From DATKWD01 sp963704815 (GTDB lineage Bacteria; Actinomycetota; Acidimicrobiia; Acidimicrobiales; Salinilacustritrichaceae), in contig CAVPHU010000001.1 in assembly GCA_963704815.1 (NCBI GenBank), forward strand, positions 1,550,001 to 1,614,000: 64,000 bases of DNA. The letters run 5' to 3'. How positions within the stretch are numbered: the stretch's first letter is position 1; every line of letters starts with the position of its first letter. Both the position numbers and the translations under genes were made by a program. Below, in pieces: positions 1-8,594 of the stretch. Below the pieces are notes generated by a model, which ran no database searches, was not told where the DNA came from, and saw nothing but the letters and a program-made list of their open reading frames with translations.

Positions 1-447
1 GTCGAGACCGAGGTCGGCACGTTCGGTGTCTCGATCAGCTGGGAGATCTTCTTCGGGGCGCGGGCCCGCGACGCGATCGGCAACGGCGGCGAGGTCCTGC
101 TGAACCCGACGAACGGATCCTCGTTCGAGGGCACCCTCGTCCAGACCCAGCAGATCGCCTCGTCACGCATTCGAGCGATCGAGACCGGCCGGTGGGTCCT
201 CCAGGCCGCCCCGACCGGATTCACGGCCGTCATCAACCCCGACGGTGACGTGCTCCAGCGCACCGCCGTGAGCGAGCAGGCGGTGCTCCACGCCACGGTC
301 GAACGGCGGTCGGGCCTCACCCTCGCCACCCGGGTGGGGGTCTGGCCGGCGACTCTGCTCGCCGCGCTCACCCTCGGCTGGGCGTGGCGCGAACGACTGA
401 CCCGACCCTTCAGGTCTCGACGATCACCGTCACCGGACCATCGTTGA
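1..447 (+). CDS. lnt: Apolipoprotein N-acyltransferase, C-terminal part (cut by window edge)
   Basis: The last 148 residues of a nitrilase-fold protein; the start lies before the window. Lnt transfers an acyl chain to the N-terminal cysteine of lipoproteins at the outer face of the inner membrane. Family landmarks are LLNPTNGSSF, the SSRIRAIETGRWV stretch, a TGFTAVINPDG segment, and a C-terminal hydrophobic helix (about residues 108-125) followed by a basic tail. The segment that normally reads ICYEI and holds the catalytic Cys reads ISWEIFF here, so the nucleophile position (codon 37-39, AGC) is Ser. This may mark an actinobacterial subgroup or a changed activity. Its 3' end overlaps the convergent dtd gene by 38 bp. 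Lnt is more likely than a soluble nitrilase because of the terminal membrane helix. Confidence 0.8.
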   Translation, partial: VETEVGTFGVSISWEIFFGARARDAIGNGGEVLLNPTNGSSFEGTLVQTQQIASSRIRAIETGRWVLQAAPTGFTAVINPDGDVLQRTAVSEQAVLHATVERRSGLTLATRVGVWPATLLAALTLGWAWRERLTRPFRSRRSPSPDHR

Positions 448-847
448 CGAGGTCGACGGCCATGTCGGCCCGGAACCGGCCGGTCGCCACCGTCGCACCG
501 AGGGCCACGAGGCGCTCGACCACGCTGTCGATCAGCGGCTCGGCGACCTCGGGTCGGGCGGCACCGAGCCACGAGGGACGCCGTCCCTTCCGGGTGTCGC
601 CGTAGAGGGTGAACTGGCTGACGACGAGCACCGCCCCGGTCGCATCGGCGACCGAGGTGTTCATGACCCCGTCGTCATCGTCCATGATGCGGAGGTGCCA
701 GATCTTCTCGGCCAGCTTCGCCGCACGGGAGGGATCGTCGTCGTGGGTGGCCGCCACGAGCACACACAGGCCGGGCCCGATCGCGCCGACGACCTCGCCG
801 TCGACCCTGACCTCGGCTCGGCTGACCCGCTGCACCACCGCCCGCAT
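410..847 (-). CDS. dtd: D-aminoacyl-tRNA deacylase
   Basis: 145 residues, the usual length. Dtd hydrolyses D-aminoacyl-tRNA (for example D-Tyr-tRNA) and mischarged Gly-tRNA(Ala) in the cytoplasm, protecting translation from D-amino acids. The protein opens MRAVVQRVSRAEVRVDGE and carries both signature motifs: SQFTLYGD in the middle and NDGPVT near the C-terminus (the canonical form is NxGPxT/V). The start is an ATG at 845-847. It converges on and overlaps the lnt end by 38 bp. An aldose epimerase gene diverges 17 bp upstream, so the two may share a compact promoter region. Confidence 0.95.
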   Translation of the reverse strand: MRAVVQRVSRAEVRVDGEVVGAIGPGLCVLVAATHDDDPSRAAKLAEKIWHLRIMDDDDGVMNTSVADATGAVLVVSQFTLYGDTRKGRRPSWLGAARPEVAEPLIDSVVERLVALGATVATGRFRADMAVDLVNDGPVTVIVET

Positions 848-864
848 GTCCCCGAGGGTAGGGA

Positions 865-1668
865 ATGAGCGCCGCAGGTCTCCGGCTGAGGGCCGGCGAC
901 ACCGAACTCGAGGTCGACGCCCTGGCCGGCGGCCGGATGTCGCGGCTCCGTGCGGGCGGCCATGATCTGCTGGTCGGCCCGGATCTGGTCGGCACGACCG
1001 ACCCGATCGCCTGGGGTTGCTACCCGATGGTTCCCTGGGCCGGGCGCATGGGTGGGGCTCGATTCGAGTGGCACGGCGATGTGCACGACCTCGACGCGAC
1101 GATGCCGCCGCACGCCATCCACGGGACCACCCACCGACGAGCGTGGGACGTGGTCGACGCTCGCACCCTGCGGACCGGCCTCGGAGATGGATGGCCGTTC
1201 GCGGGCCAGGCGGTCCAGCGGTTCGACCTCACCGGGCGCTCGCTGACGATCGACCTCGAGGTCCGAGCGCTCGATCAGCCGTTTCCGGCAACCGTCGGCT
1301 GGCACCCCTGGTTCATCCGCACCATCGATTCGGCGTCCGCCGAGCTGCGATTCCACGCCGACCAGATGTACGAGCGCGGCCCGGACCACCTCCCGACCGG
1401 CCGGCTCGTCACCCCTTCGGCCGGGCCCTGGGACGACGCCTTCACCGGCCTGCACGGGCCGGTGACGATCACCTGGGCCGACCGGCTGCGCCTCACGATC
1501 GAGTCGGACCTCGATCACCTCGTCGTCTACGACGAGCCGGACCATGCGCTGTGCGTCGAGCCCCAGTCGGGACCACCCGACGCCATCGCACTGAGGCGGG
1601 CCGCCACGGTGACACCCGCCCGACCACTCAGCGCGACCATGCGGTGGAGCTGGGAGATCGAGGGCTGA
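865..1668 (+). CDS. Aldose 1-epimerase family protein
   Basis: 267 residues of the galactose mutarotase-like beta-sandwich fold. Members interconvert alpha and beta anomers of aldoses or hexose-6-phosphates. Supporting landmarks are the WGCYPMVPWAGRM segment (compare the NPWANR-type substrate loop), HAIHGTTHRRAW with the conserved histidine, the GWHPWF motif near residue 148 with the second histidine, and CVEPQSGPPDA close to the C-terminus carrying the catalytic-type Glu. The substrate cannot be told from sequence. It starts with ATG 17 bp from the divergent dtd start. Nothing nearby defines a sugar pathway. Confidence 0.85.
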   Translation: MSAAGLRLRAGDTELEVDALAGGRMSRLRAGGHDLLVGPDLVGTTDPIAWGCYPMVPWAGRMGGARFEWHGDVHDLDATMPPHAIHGTTHRRAWDVVDARTLRTGLGDGWPFAGQAVQRFDLTGRSLTIDLEVRALDQPFPATVGWHPWFIRTIDSASAELRFHADQMYERGPDHLPTGRLVTPSAGPWDDAFTGLHGPVTITWADRLRLTIESDLDHLVVYDEPDHALCVEPQSGPPDAIALRRAATVTPARPLSATMRWSWEIEG

Positions 1669-2035
1669 GTCAGCCTCGCCGACGGACCGAATGGAGCCGA
1701 TCGAGCATCGACAGGGCCAGGAAGAGGGCCGCAGCGGCCAGGACCTCGATCCCGTGCGGGATAGGACCAGGCCAGCAGCAGACCGGCGGCCATCGACCCG
1801 ACCGCTTCGGACCGCGCCCCGGTGGCTCGGGTCCTTTCGACGACTTGCTTGCACCCCACTGAAGCCACCGGAAGGGGGTGGCGGAACAGCCTCGGGCACG
1901 TTTCCGGTCCCTTCGGCGACGTGAGAGGACCTTCTGACAATCGTCACTACGGAGCGTGATGTACGGGGACCCCGGTCCGCTCGCATCGTGCGCGCACTTG
2001 ACCCGTCGCCCATGCCCCCGTCAGGCTTGGCCGCC
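1669..2035. other. Intergenic stretch with a possible frameshifted small membrane ORF and a weak promoter
   Basis: About 370 bases without an intact gene. On the minus strand, 1794 down to 1670 reads MAAGLLLAWSYP in one frame, then GIEVLAAAALFLALSMLDRL in another before a stop. Together these look like one hydrophobic helix-bearing mini-protein interrupted by a single-base indel near 1757. This is suggestive only. On the plus strand, CTGACA (1934-1939) and GATGTA (1958-1963) are 18 bp apart and could be a sigma70-type promoter for the glycosyltransferase operon starting at 2036. Confidence 0.3.
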
Positions 2036-3301
2036 ATGTCGACCGGCGACTCCCCTCTGCGGATCGCGCTCCTCGCCTACCGTGGAAAGCCTCACGTCGG
2101 TGGTCAGGGCGTCTACATCCGCCACCTGAGCAAAGCGCTGGCCGACCTCGGTCACCACGTCGAAGTCATCGGGGGTCAGCCCTATCCCGAACTCGACCCA
2201 CGAGTCGGGCTGGTCAAGCTCCGCAGCCTCGACATCTACAACGAGCACTTCCCCATGCGAATGCCCGGACTGTGGGAGCTGAAGTCCTTCGCCGACTTCG
2301 CCGAGGTCACGTCGTTCTCGCTCGGGTCGTTTCCCGAGCCACTGGCGTTCAGCATCCGGGCATGGGACCACCTCCGCGCCCGCCACGGCGAGTTCGACCT
2401 CGTCCACGACAACCAGTGCCTCGGCTACGGGTTGTTGGCCATCGAACGTCTCGGCCTTCCCGTCATCGCGACCATTCATCACCCCATCACCGTCGACCGC
2501 CGGCTCGAGATCGAGCACGCCGAGGGCCGGTACAAGCAACTGACGCTTCGTCGCTGGTACTCCTTCACCAAGATGCAGACCCGGGTGGCTCGCCGCCTGC
2601 GCCGGGTCATCACCGTGTCCGAGAACTCCTTCGGCGACATCAGCCGCGACCACCAGGTGTCGCCCGAGCGCATGGCCATCGTGCCGGTCGGGGTCGACCC
2701 CGACCTGTTCAAGCCACTCGATCACGTGAAGCGGGTCCCGGGCCGGCTCGTCACCACGGCGAGCGCCGACGTGACCATGAAGGGCCTGCGCTATCTGCTC
2801 GAGGCGATGGCCAAGCTGCGCGTCGAGCGACCCGAAACCCACCTCGTGGTGATCGGGCGCAAGAAGGAAGGCGGCGCGTCCGAGGCGGTGATCGAGAAGC
2901 TCGGGCTGGAAGACGCGGTCGAGTTCATCACCGGCGTGCCCGAGCAGCGCATCATCGAGCTCTACGGCGAGGCCGAGCTCGCCGTCGTCCCGAGCCTGTA
3001 CGAGGGCTTCTCGCTCCCGGCCATCGAGGCCATGAGCTGCGGCACACCCCTCGTCGCCACCACCGGCGGAGCCATTCCCGAGGTCGTCGGCAACGACAAC
3101 GAGACCGCGCTGCTGGTCGAGCCCGGCAACAGCGAGGCCCTGGCCGCCAAGATCGCCCAGGCCTTCGCCGACCCCGGGTTGCGGGACCGCATCGGCGCCG
3201 CCGGACGACAGCGGGTGATCGACAACTGGAGCTGGCGTCACACCGCCGAGCGCACCGTCGAGCAGTACCGCATGTTGCTGGCCGAACCGAAGGCGCCCTG
3301 A
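2036..3301 (+). CDS. Group 1 (GT4) glycosyltransferase
   Basis: 421 residues of GT-B fold. The N-terminal domain starts IALLAYRGKPHVGGQGVYIR, typical of the acceptor-binding half with its Gly-rich loop. The C-terminal domain has the nucleotide-sugar binding segment EGFSLPAIEAMSCGTP with the E-x7-E motif. Donor and acceptor sugars are unknown. An ATG 48 bp upstream is in frame, but the ATG at 2036 puts the family N-terminus at residue 9 and is preferred. It leads an apparent operon with the methyltransferase (22 bp gap) and the prenyltransferase-like protein (1-bp stop-start overlap). The set could build or decorate a glycolipid or envelope glycan; that role is inference. Confidence 0.85.
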   Translation: MSTGDSPLRIALLAYRGKPHVGGQGVYIRHLSKALADLGHHVEVIGGQPYPELDPRVGLVKLRSLDIYNEHFPMRMPGLWELKSFADFAEVTSFSLGSFPEPLAFSIRAWDHLRARHGEFDLVHDNQCLGYGLLAIERLGLPVIATIHHPITVDRRLEIEHAEGRYKQLTLRRWYSFTKMQTRVARRLRRVITVSENSFGDISRDHQVSPERMAIVPVGVDPDLFKPLDHVKRVPGRLVTTASADVTMKGLRYLLEAMAKLRVERPETHLVVIGRKKEGGASEAVIEKLGLEDAVEFITGVPEQRIIELYGEAELAVVPSLYEGFSLPAIEAMSCGTPLVATTGGAIPEVVGNDNETALLVEPGNSEALAAKIAQAFADPGLRDRIGAAGRQRVIDNWSWRHTAERTVEQYRMLLAEPKAP

Positions 3302-3322
3302 GGCCACGGGTCGCTCGATTCC

Positions 3323-4048
3323 ATGTTGACCGTCGACTACGACCGCCTCGATCTGCAGCCGGGCCACCGGCTGCTCGACCTCGGCAGCGGGCCCGGCCGC
3401 CACGCCTTCGAGTCCCTCCGGCGTGGGGCGCTGGTCACCGCGTTCGACTACGACGCCGCCGAATTGAAGGAAGCCAAGAACCTCTTCGGCGCGATGGACG
3501 AGGCCGGTGAGACCGGAGAAGGCACGTCGGGCGCGGTCGTCAACGGCGATGCCGTCAAGCTGCCGTTTCCCGACCACACCTTCGACCGCATCATCGCGGC
3601 CGAGGTCCTCGAACACATTCCCGACGACCAGGCGGCCATGGCCGAGCTGGCTCGCGTGCTCAGGCCAGGCGGAATCCTCGCCGTCACGGTGCCGGCATGG
3701 CTGGCCGAGCGCATCTGCTGGGCGATCACCGATGAGTACCACGCCCCGTTCGTCGAGGGCGGCCATCTGCGGATCTACACCGAGGCCGGACTCCGTTCGC
3801 AACTCCGCGCGGCGCGACTCGAACCGAAGGGGGCTCATCATGCCCACGCACTCCATGCCCCCTACTGGTGGATCAAGTGCGCCGTCGGGGTCACCAACGA
3901 CGGCCATCCGCTGGTCAAGGCCTACCACCGGCTCCTGGTGTGGGACATCACCAAGGCACCACGGGCGACCCGGCTGGCCGACCGAGTGCTGAACCCGGTG
4001 ATCGGCAAGTCGATCGTCGTCTACGCCCACAAGCCGGCCGAACGCTGA
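3323..4048 (+). CDS. Class I SAM-dependent methyltransferase
   Basis: 241 residues. The SAM-binding motif I is LLDLGSGPGRHAFE near the N-terminus. AFDYDAAELKEAK follows as motif II, FDRIIAAEVLEHIPDD as the UbiE/Coq5-type motif and LARVLRPGGILAVTVPAW as the post-motif. This is a Methyltransf_11-type enzyme acting on an unknown substrate. It sits between the GT4 gene and the prenyltransferase-like gene; its TGA overlaps the next ATG (TGATG at 4046-4050), indicating translational coupling and a shared pathway. Confidence 0.85.
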   Translation: MLTVDYDRLDLQPGHRLLDLGSGPGRHAFESLRRGALVTAFDYDAAELKEAKNLFGAMDEAGETGEGTSGAVVNGDAVKLPFPDHTFDRIIAAEVLEHIPDDQAAMAELARVLRPGGILAVTVPAWLAERICWAITDEYHAPFVEGGHLRIYTEAGLRSQLRAARLEPKGAHHAHALHAPYWWIKCAVGVTNDGHPLVKAYHRLLVWDITKAPRATRLADRVLNPVIGKSIVVYAHKPAER

Positions 4049-5103
4049 TGCCCGGTCCCGCGTCGCATGTTCCCGTCGTCGACGGGCTGCTCACCGCCGA
4101 CGACGTGTCGGCCACCGTCGATGCCATCGCGTCCTGGCAGCTGCCGTCCGGCATGATCCCGTGGTTTCCCGGCGGGCACGCCGATGCCTGGAACCACGTC
4201 GAGGCGGCGATGGCGTTGTCGCTCGGAGGTCGGCGCGAGCAGGCCGACCATGCCTTCGACTGGTTGATCGATCTGCAACGTCCCGACGGGTCGTGGCATC
4301 AGTACTACGTCGAGGACGGCGTCGAGCAGGACAAGCTCGACGCCAACGTGATCGCCTACATCGCTGCCGGCGTGTGGCATCATCACCTGCTCTGGCGCGA
4401 CGACGCCTTCGTCGAGCGCCTGTGGCCGACGGTCGAGAAGGCCATCGACTTCGTGCTCGAGCTCCAGACCCCACGGGGCGAGATCCTCTGGGCCCGCCAC
4501 GCGGACGGCACACCCTGGAGCTTCGCGCTGCTCACGGGCTCGTCGAGCATCTGCCACAGCCTTCGATGCGCGATCGGCATCGCCCACCTGCTCGGGCACG
4601 ATCGACCCCACTGGGAGCTCTCGGCGGCCAAGCTCTCCGACGTCATCGCCAACGAACCCGATGCCTTCGCGCCGAAGCACCGCTGGGCGATGGACTGGTA
4701 CTACCCGGTCCTCGGCGGGGTGCTCACCGGCGATGCCGGCCGAGCCCGCCTCGACGAGCGCTGGGACACCTTCATCATGGAGGGCAAGGGCGTGCGGTGC
4801 GTGTCCGACCGCCCCTGGGTCACCACGGCCGAGACGTGCGAGTGCGCGATGGCGTGTCTCGCGGTCGGTCAGACCGAACGGGCGATGGATCTGTTCTCCT
4901 GGGCCCACAAGCTCCGCGAAGCCGACGGGCGCTACTGGACCGGGATCGTGTTCCCGCAGGAAGTGCACTTCCCGGGCGAGGAGCAGTCGACCTACTCGGC
5001 CGCCGCGGTGGTGCTCGCCGCCGATGCCATGTCGGGCACGAGCGCGGCATCGAAGCTGTTCGTGGACCACGAAGACGTGCTCCCACCCCTGATCGACCTC
5101 TGA
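4048..5103 (+). CDS. Prenyltransferase/terpene-cyclase-like alpha-alpha barrel protein
   Basis: 351 residues. The sequence has repeating QW-like helical hairpins, including ASWQLPSGMIPWFPGGHADA, DLQRPDGSWHQYY and LQTPRGEILWARH. These resemble the toroid fold of squalene-hopene cyclases and protein prenyltransferase beta subunits. The DXDD motif of class II cyclases is not evident, so a glycan- or lipid-binding or lyase role is as likely as cyclisation. The start ATG overlaps the methyltransferase stop. It is the third member of the GT4-methyltransferase operon. Function is not assigned. Confidence 0.65.
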   Translation: MPGPASHVPVVDGLLTADDVSATVDAIASWQLPSGMIPWFPGGHADAWNHVEAAMALSLGGRREQADHAFDWLIDLQRPDGSWHQYYVEDGVEQDKLDANVIAYIAAGVWHHHLLWRDDAFVERLWPTVEKAIDFVLELQTPRGEILWARHADGTPWSFALLTGSSSICHSLRCAIGIAHLLGHDRPHWELSAAKLSDVIANEPDAFAPKHRWAMDWYYPVLGGVLTGDAGRARLDERWDTFIMEGKGVRCVSDRPWVTTAETCECAMACLAVGQTERAMDLFSWAHKLREADGRYWTGIVFPQEVHFPGEEQSTYSAAAVVLAADAMSGTSAASKLFVDHEDVLPPLIDL

Positions 5104-5115
5104 ACCCCGTCGCTT

Positions 5116-6009
5116 TCAGGGGGTGGTGGCTTGCCAGGCTTGGTGGAAGCGCCGCAGCTTGTCGGGGTTGACGATGGCCAGGGCCTCGGCCACCTTGCCG
5201 TTGCGCCAGCCGAGGACGGTCAGCAGGAACGGCTCGCCCTCGCGGACGACGTAGCTCCCGAACTGCCCGTTCACCTCGACCCAGTGGAACTCGTCGGTCG
5301 GGCGAAGATCTCGTCGGGCGAGATTGACGAACAGCCTGGCCACCTTGCCGGGACCGACGACCGGTCGTCGAGCCGCATGGTGGTCGGGCCCGCCGTCGGA
5401 CAGGTGCACGACGTCGTCGGTCAGCATCGCCGCCAAGGCGTCGATGTCGCCCTCGATCACGGCGCCGAGGAACGCCGACGAGAGCGCCTCGATCTCATCG
5501 GGGGTCGGGTCGACCCACGGCCGCCCCGACTGCACCCGGTCCCGGGCGCGTTTGGCGATCTGGCGGGTCGCACCCGGGCTCCGGTCGACGGTGGCTCCCA
5601 CCTCGGCATAGGGCAGACCGAACACGTCGTGGAGGAGGAAGACAGCCCGCTCGACCGGCCCGAGCGTCTCGAGGACCCGGAGGAAGCCGAGGGTGAGGGA
5701 TTCCGCCGACGTGACGCGGTCGAGCGGGTCGTCGACGACCGACGCCATCGGCTCGGGAATCCAGGGGCCCACGTAGACCTCGCGGCGTGACTGGGCCGAG
5801 GTGAGCTTGTCGATCGCCAGCCGCGTGGTGACCGTGGTCAACCAGGCCGCCGGGCTCTCGATGGCCGACCGGTCGGAGCGCTCCCACCGCAACCACGCCT
5901 CCTGCACGACGTCGTCGGCATCGTCGGGCGTGCCGAGCATGCGGTAAGCGAGGCTCGTCAGCCGGGCCCGCTCCTGCTCGAACGCCGTCGTCGCCGGGTC
6001 GCGGTCCAT
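5116..6009 (-). CDS. ECF sigma factor, ECF41 (SigJ-like) with C-terminal SnoaL-like domain
   Basis: 297 residues. Region 2 is LAYRMLGTPDDADDVVQEAW (about 17-36) and region 4 includes LPYAEVGATVDRSPGATRQ. The remaining 100+ residues form the fused SnoaL-like domain of the ECF41 group, which replaces a separate anti-sigma factor and modulates core binding. The conserved NPDKL motif near the C-terminus is present; the usual DGGGK motif appears as the variant DGGPDH. ECF41 genes typically sit beside an oxidoreductase or AhpD-like gene that they regulate. Here an FAD oxidoreductase lies only 5 bp upstream on the same strand, so the two are probably co-transcribed. Confidence 0.88.
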   Translation of the reverse strand: MDRDPATTAFEQERARLTSLAYRMLGTPDDADDVVQEAWLRWERSDRSAIESPAAWLTTVTTRLAIDKLTSAQSRREVYVGPWIPEPMASVVDDPLDRVTSAESLTLGFLRVLETLGPVERAVFLLHDVFGLPYAEVGATVDRSPGATRQIAKRARDRVQSGRPWVDPTPDEIEALSSAFLGAVIEGDIDALAAMLTDDVVHLSDGGPDHHAARRPVVGPGKVARLFVNLARRDLRPTDEFHWVEVNGQFGSYVVREGEPFLLTVLGWRNGKVAEALAIVNPDKLRRFHQAWQATTP

Positions 6010-6014
6010 CGGTC

Positions 6015-7220
6015 TCAGCGCAACACCGGGCGGCGAGCGAGATGAGCGACGACTGCGGCTGCGGCCTCCTCGGCGCTGGCCAGCACGGCGTCGACGAGGT
6101 GGCCGCGAGGCCCGACCCAGTCGCCCACGACGAAGACGCCGCCGCAGTCGGGCACCGCGACGGGCGCCCGACCGGCGAGTCCGCCGGCCTGGGCGGTGGC
6201 GAGGGCCGTCACGGCCACCATCCGGTGCAGGTAGCGCTCGTCGACCACGTGCCCGGGTGCGATGCCGGCGTGAGCGGCGAATGCGACGAGCTCGTCGCGA
6301 CGGGGCTCGTCGCCCGGCGCGAGATACTGCGCGATCGACACGCTCGATCGGCCCTCGGGCACCATGTCGACCGGAAAGCCGTGATTCGACAGGTAGAACG
6401 GCCGGTCGACACCGAGGACCACGTCGAACGCGGCCGGTCGACCGAGGCCCAGGTCGAGCACCGCGACCTCGGCCGCCAGCGAGGGCCCGAAGCCGTGGCC
6501 AATGAGGCTGGCTGCCGCATCGGGGCCGCCGGCAGCGATGACCACGGCAGGTGCGTCGGGCAGTTCGGTCAGGCGCTCACCGGTCTGGACCGTCACCCCT
6601 TCGTGCGTCGAGAGGCCGTGCACCAGCTGTTCCCAGCCGCGATCGAGGTAGATGACGCCGTCGTCGAGCGCGAGCTGCAGTTGGAGAACGGCGATCTCGG
6701 CACTCAGGTGGGCCCCCGCGTTCGTGTAGGTCGCGAGCCGGACCAGGGTGTACAGGATCTCGCGGACCCGGCCGTGGTCGGTCAGCGAGTCGACCCAGTC
6801 GTCGACGGTGACCGTGGACAGCGACGCCGGATCGAGCCTGGGGAGACGAGCCAGCAGTCTGGCGACGGCGACCTTCTCCCGGCCGCGCAACAAGCCGGTT
6901 CGGAGCAGCGACAGCGGTCCGACCGGGGCAAGGTGGCGTTCGCCCGCCACCACCATCTGCGTGCCGCGAACGGGCGGCGGCGATCCCGACGGCCGGATGC
7001 CGAGTTCGGCCAGCACCCTCGCTCCCTCGCCGCCGACGTACAGGGCGTGCGGCCCCTGATTGAACCGGAATCCGTTGTGCTCGTCGGTGGTGGCTCGACC
7101 ACCCAGTCGGCCCCGGCTCTCGTGCACGGTCACGGTGTGACCCGCACGGGCCACGAGCGCCGCGGTGGCCAGGCCGCCGAGGCCTCCGCCGATGACATGG
7201 ACGTCGCTGTGGTTGCTCAT
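6015..7220 (-). CDS. FAD-dependent oxidoreductase, phytoene-desaturase-like
   Basis: 401 residues. The N-terminus has a Rossmann dinucleotide-binding motif, VIGGGLGGLATAALVARAGH, then E-S-R-G-R-L-G-G-R-A, the second motif of the amine oxidase / phytoene desaturase superfamily. The C-terminus has GVFVVGDWVGPRGHLVDAV, the second FAD contact with the typical G-D-W. It likely oxidises or isomerises a hydrophobic substrate, but none is identifiable. It is probably the first gene of a two-gene unit with the ECF41 sigma factor, a known genomic association for that sigma group. Confidence 0.8.
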   Translation of the reverse strand: MSNHSDVHVIGGGLGGLATAALVARAGHTVTVHESRGRLGGRATTDEHNGFRFNQGPHALYVGGEGARVLAELGIRPSGSPPPVRGTQMVVAGERHLAPVGPLSLLRTGLLRGREKVAVARLLARLPRLDPASLSTVTVDDWVDSLTDHGRVREILYTLVRLATYTNAGAHLSAEIAVLQLQLALDDGVIYLDRGWEQLVHGLSTHEGVTVQTGERLTELPDAPAVVIAAGGPDAAASLIGHGFGPSLAAEVAVLDLGLGRPAAFDVVLGVDRPFYLSNHGFPVDMVPEGRSSVSIAQYLAPGDEPRRDELVAFAAHAGIAPGHVVDERYLHRMVAVTALATAQAGGLAGRAPVAVPDCGGVFVVGDWVGPRGHLVDAVLASAEEAAAAVVAHLARRPVLR

Positions 7221-7365
7221 GCCCTCTTGACGACGCCATCACGCCGTTCGTGACAGGTCAGCCCACATTCTTTCGCGATTTCTGCAACCGGTTCGGCGCC
7301 GGGCGGTCATCTCGGCATGGTGAGCCAGGCCACCACCGACTGCCCGTTCATCGAATGACCCGGTT

Positions 7366-8007
7366 TCAGGGGGACGCCGACGCGGGAGCCGTGGCGCGGA
7401 GGACGCGGAGGCTGCCGGTCGCCGACTCGGGCTCGAACCGACCGCTGCCCAGGGCTCGGAGGTAGATCTCATAGGGCGGCTGACCGCCATCCGCGGGATC
7501 GGGGAAGACGTCGTGGATCACCAGACGACCCCCCGGTTTCACGTGACGAACCCAGAGGTCGTAGTCGCGGTGAGCGGGATCGCGGCCGTGGCCGCCGTCG
7601 ATGAACAACAGCGCGAGCGGGATCGACCAGTGGGCCCCCACGGTGGGCGAGTCGCCGACCACGGCGACGACCGACCCCTCCAGTCCGGCCTCGAAGACCG
7701 TGCGGCGAAAATGGGGAAGCGTGTCGATACGGCCGACCCTGTCGTCGACGAGATCGGGTTCGTGCCACTCCCACCCCGGTTGGTTCTCCTCGCTCCCACG
7801 GTGATGGTCGAGGGCGAGCAGGATGGTGGCCCTCTCGGCTGCCGCAGCGCCGAGGTAGACCGACGACTTGCCGCAGTAGGAGCCGATCTCGAGCATCGGC
7901 CCGCCGACATCGAGCGTGGCTGCCGCGTCGTACAGCGCCAGCCCCTCGTCGGCGGGCATGAATCCGCGGGCTGCTTCGGCCGCGGCTCGAAGCGCGTCGT
8001 CCATCAC
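7366..8007 (-). CDS. Class I SAM-dependent methyltransferase (Methyltransf_24/CmcI-like)
   Basis: 213 residues. MLEIGSYCGKSSVYLGAAA is the SAM motif I, LALDHHRGSEE is motif II, LLFIDGGHGRDPAHRDYDLW is the characteristic IDG-H motif of the O-methyltransferase/CmcI-like group, and VKPGGRLVIHDVFPD follows. The substrate is unknown. Two adjacent start codons (8007 and 8004) are equivalent. The gap to the next gene on this strand (7221-7365, 145 bp) holds nothing recognisable. Confidence 0.8.
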   Translation of the reverse strand: MMDDALRAAAEAARGFMPADEGLALYDAAATLDVGGPMLEIGSYCGKSSVYLGAAAAERATILLALDHHRGSEENQPGWEWHEPDLVDDRVGRIDTLPHFRRTVFEAGLEGSVVAVVGDSPTVGAHWSIPLALLFIDGGHGRDPAHRDYDLWVRHVKPGGRLVIHDVFPDPADGGQPPYEIYLRALGSGRFEPESATGSLRVLRATAPASASP

Positions 8008-8037
8008 CCGAGTCTGTCAGCCCGCAGGCTGCGCGAT

Positions 8038-8436
8038 TCAGACGAGCTCGGGCACCGTGGTCGGGTCGGTGGGCAGCTCATGCATCGCACCCCTGGTCTC
8101 GTCGCCGAAGAGCATCGTGTCGAGCACCAGGTACTTGGCGACCCAGATCAGGCCGAACGCTCCGATGTTGGCGACGTTGACCGCCAGCGGATTGCTCCAC
8201 AGGTTGGCGACGATGGCGACGACGATGGTCGACAGCAAGAGGCCGAACAGGTTGAATCCCCAGAACGGGAGCACCTCACGGCGGAGGTCGTTGCGCCCGC
8301 GCTTGCCCCACACCCACGCCCGGTTGAGGAAGTACGCCGGGACCGACGCGATCGACACCGCGAGCAGGTTCGTGACGGTCGGCGACAGACCCATCGGGCC
8401 GTGGAATGCCAGGATCAGCGACTGGGTGATCAGCAC
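8038..8436 (-). CDS. GtrA-like flippase-type membrane protein, N-terminus uncertain
   Basis: At least 132 residues with four hydrophobic helices, of the GtrA family of small membrane proteins linked to moving polyprenyl-linked sugars. SVPAYFLNRAWVWGKRG is the conserved F-x-x-N-R-x-W-V-W motif after helix 2. The GTG at 8436 lies inside helix 1, because the open frame continues upstream as KALKYSAVSLIG to an in-frame stop near 8510 with no usual start codon. An ATG at 8506 in the neighbouring frame would give a normal N-terminus if one base were added or removed, so a single-base indel at 8440-8500 is likely. Confidence 0.75.
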   Translation of the reverse strand: MLITQSLILAFHGPMGLSPTVTNLLAVSIASVPAYFLNRAWVWGKRGRNDLRREVLPFWGFNLFGLLLSTIVVAIVANLWSNPLAVNVANIGAFGLIWVAKYLVLDTMLFGDETRGAMHELPTDPTTVPELV

Positions 8437-8594
8437 ACCGATCAGCGAGACCGCCGAGTACTTGAGCGCCTTCGCGCCGCCCTGCGCTATGGCGCTGCTG
8501 CAGCATCACACGCGGAGACATGAAACGAGGATCGTACGACCTTTCGGCGGGCTTGAGCGATTCAGTCCGTTCGGCCCAGCGGTAGCCTCGGGCG

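Noticed and set aside
2021..4030. A long antisense open frame opposite the glycosyltransferase and methyltransferase genes
   Set aside because: It lacks recognisable motifs and mirrors the third-position bias of the plus-strand genes, which have clear family signatures.
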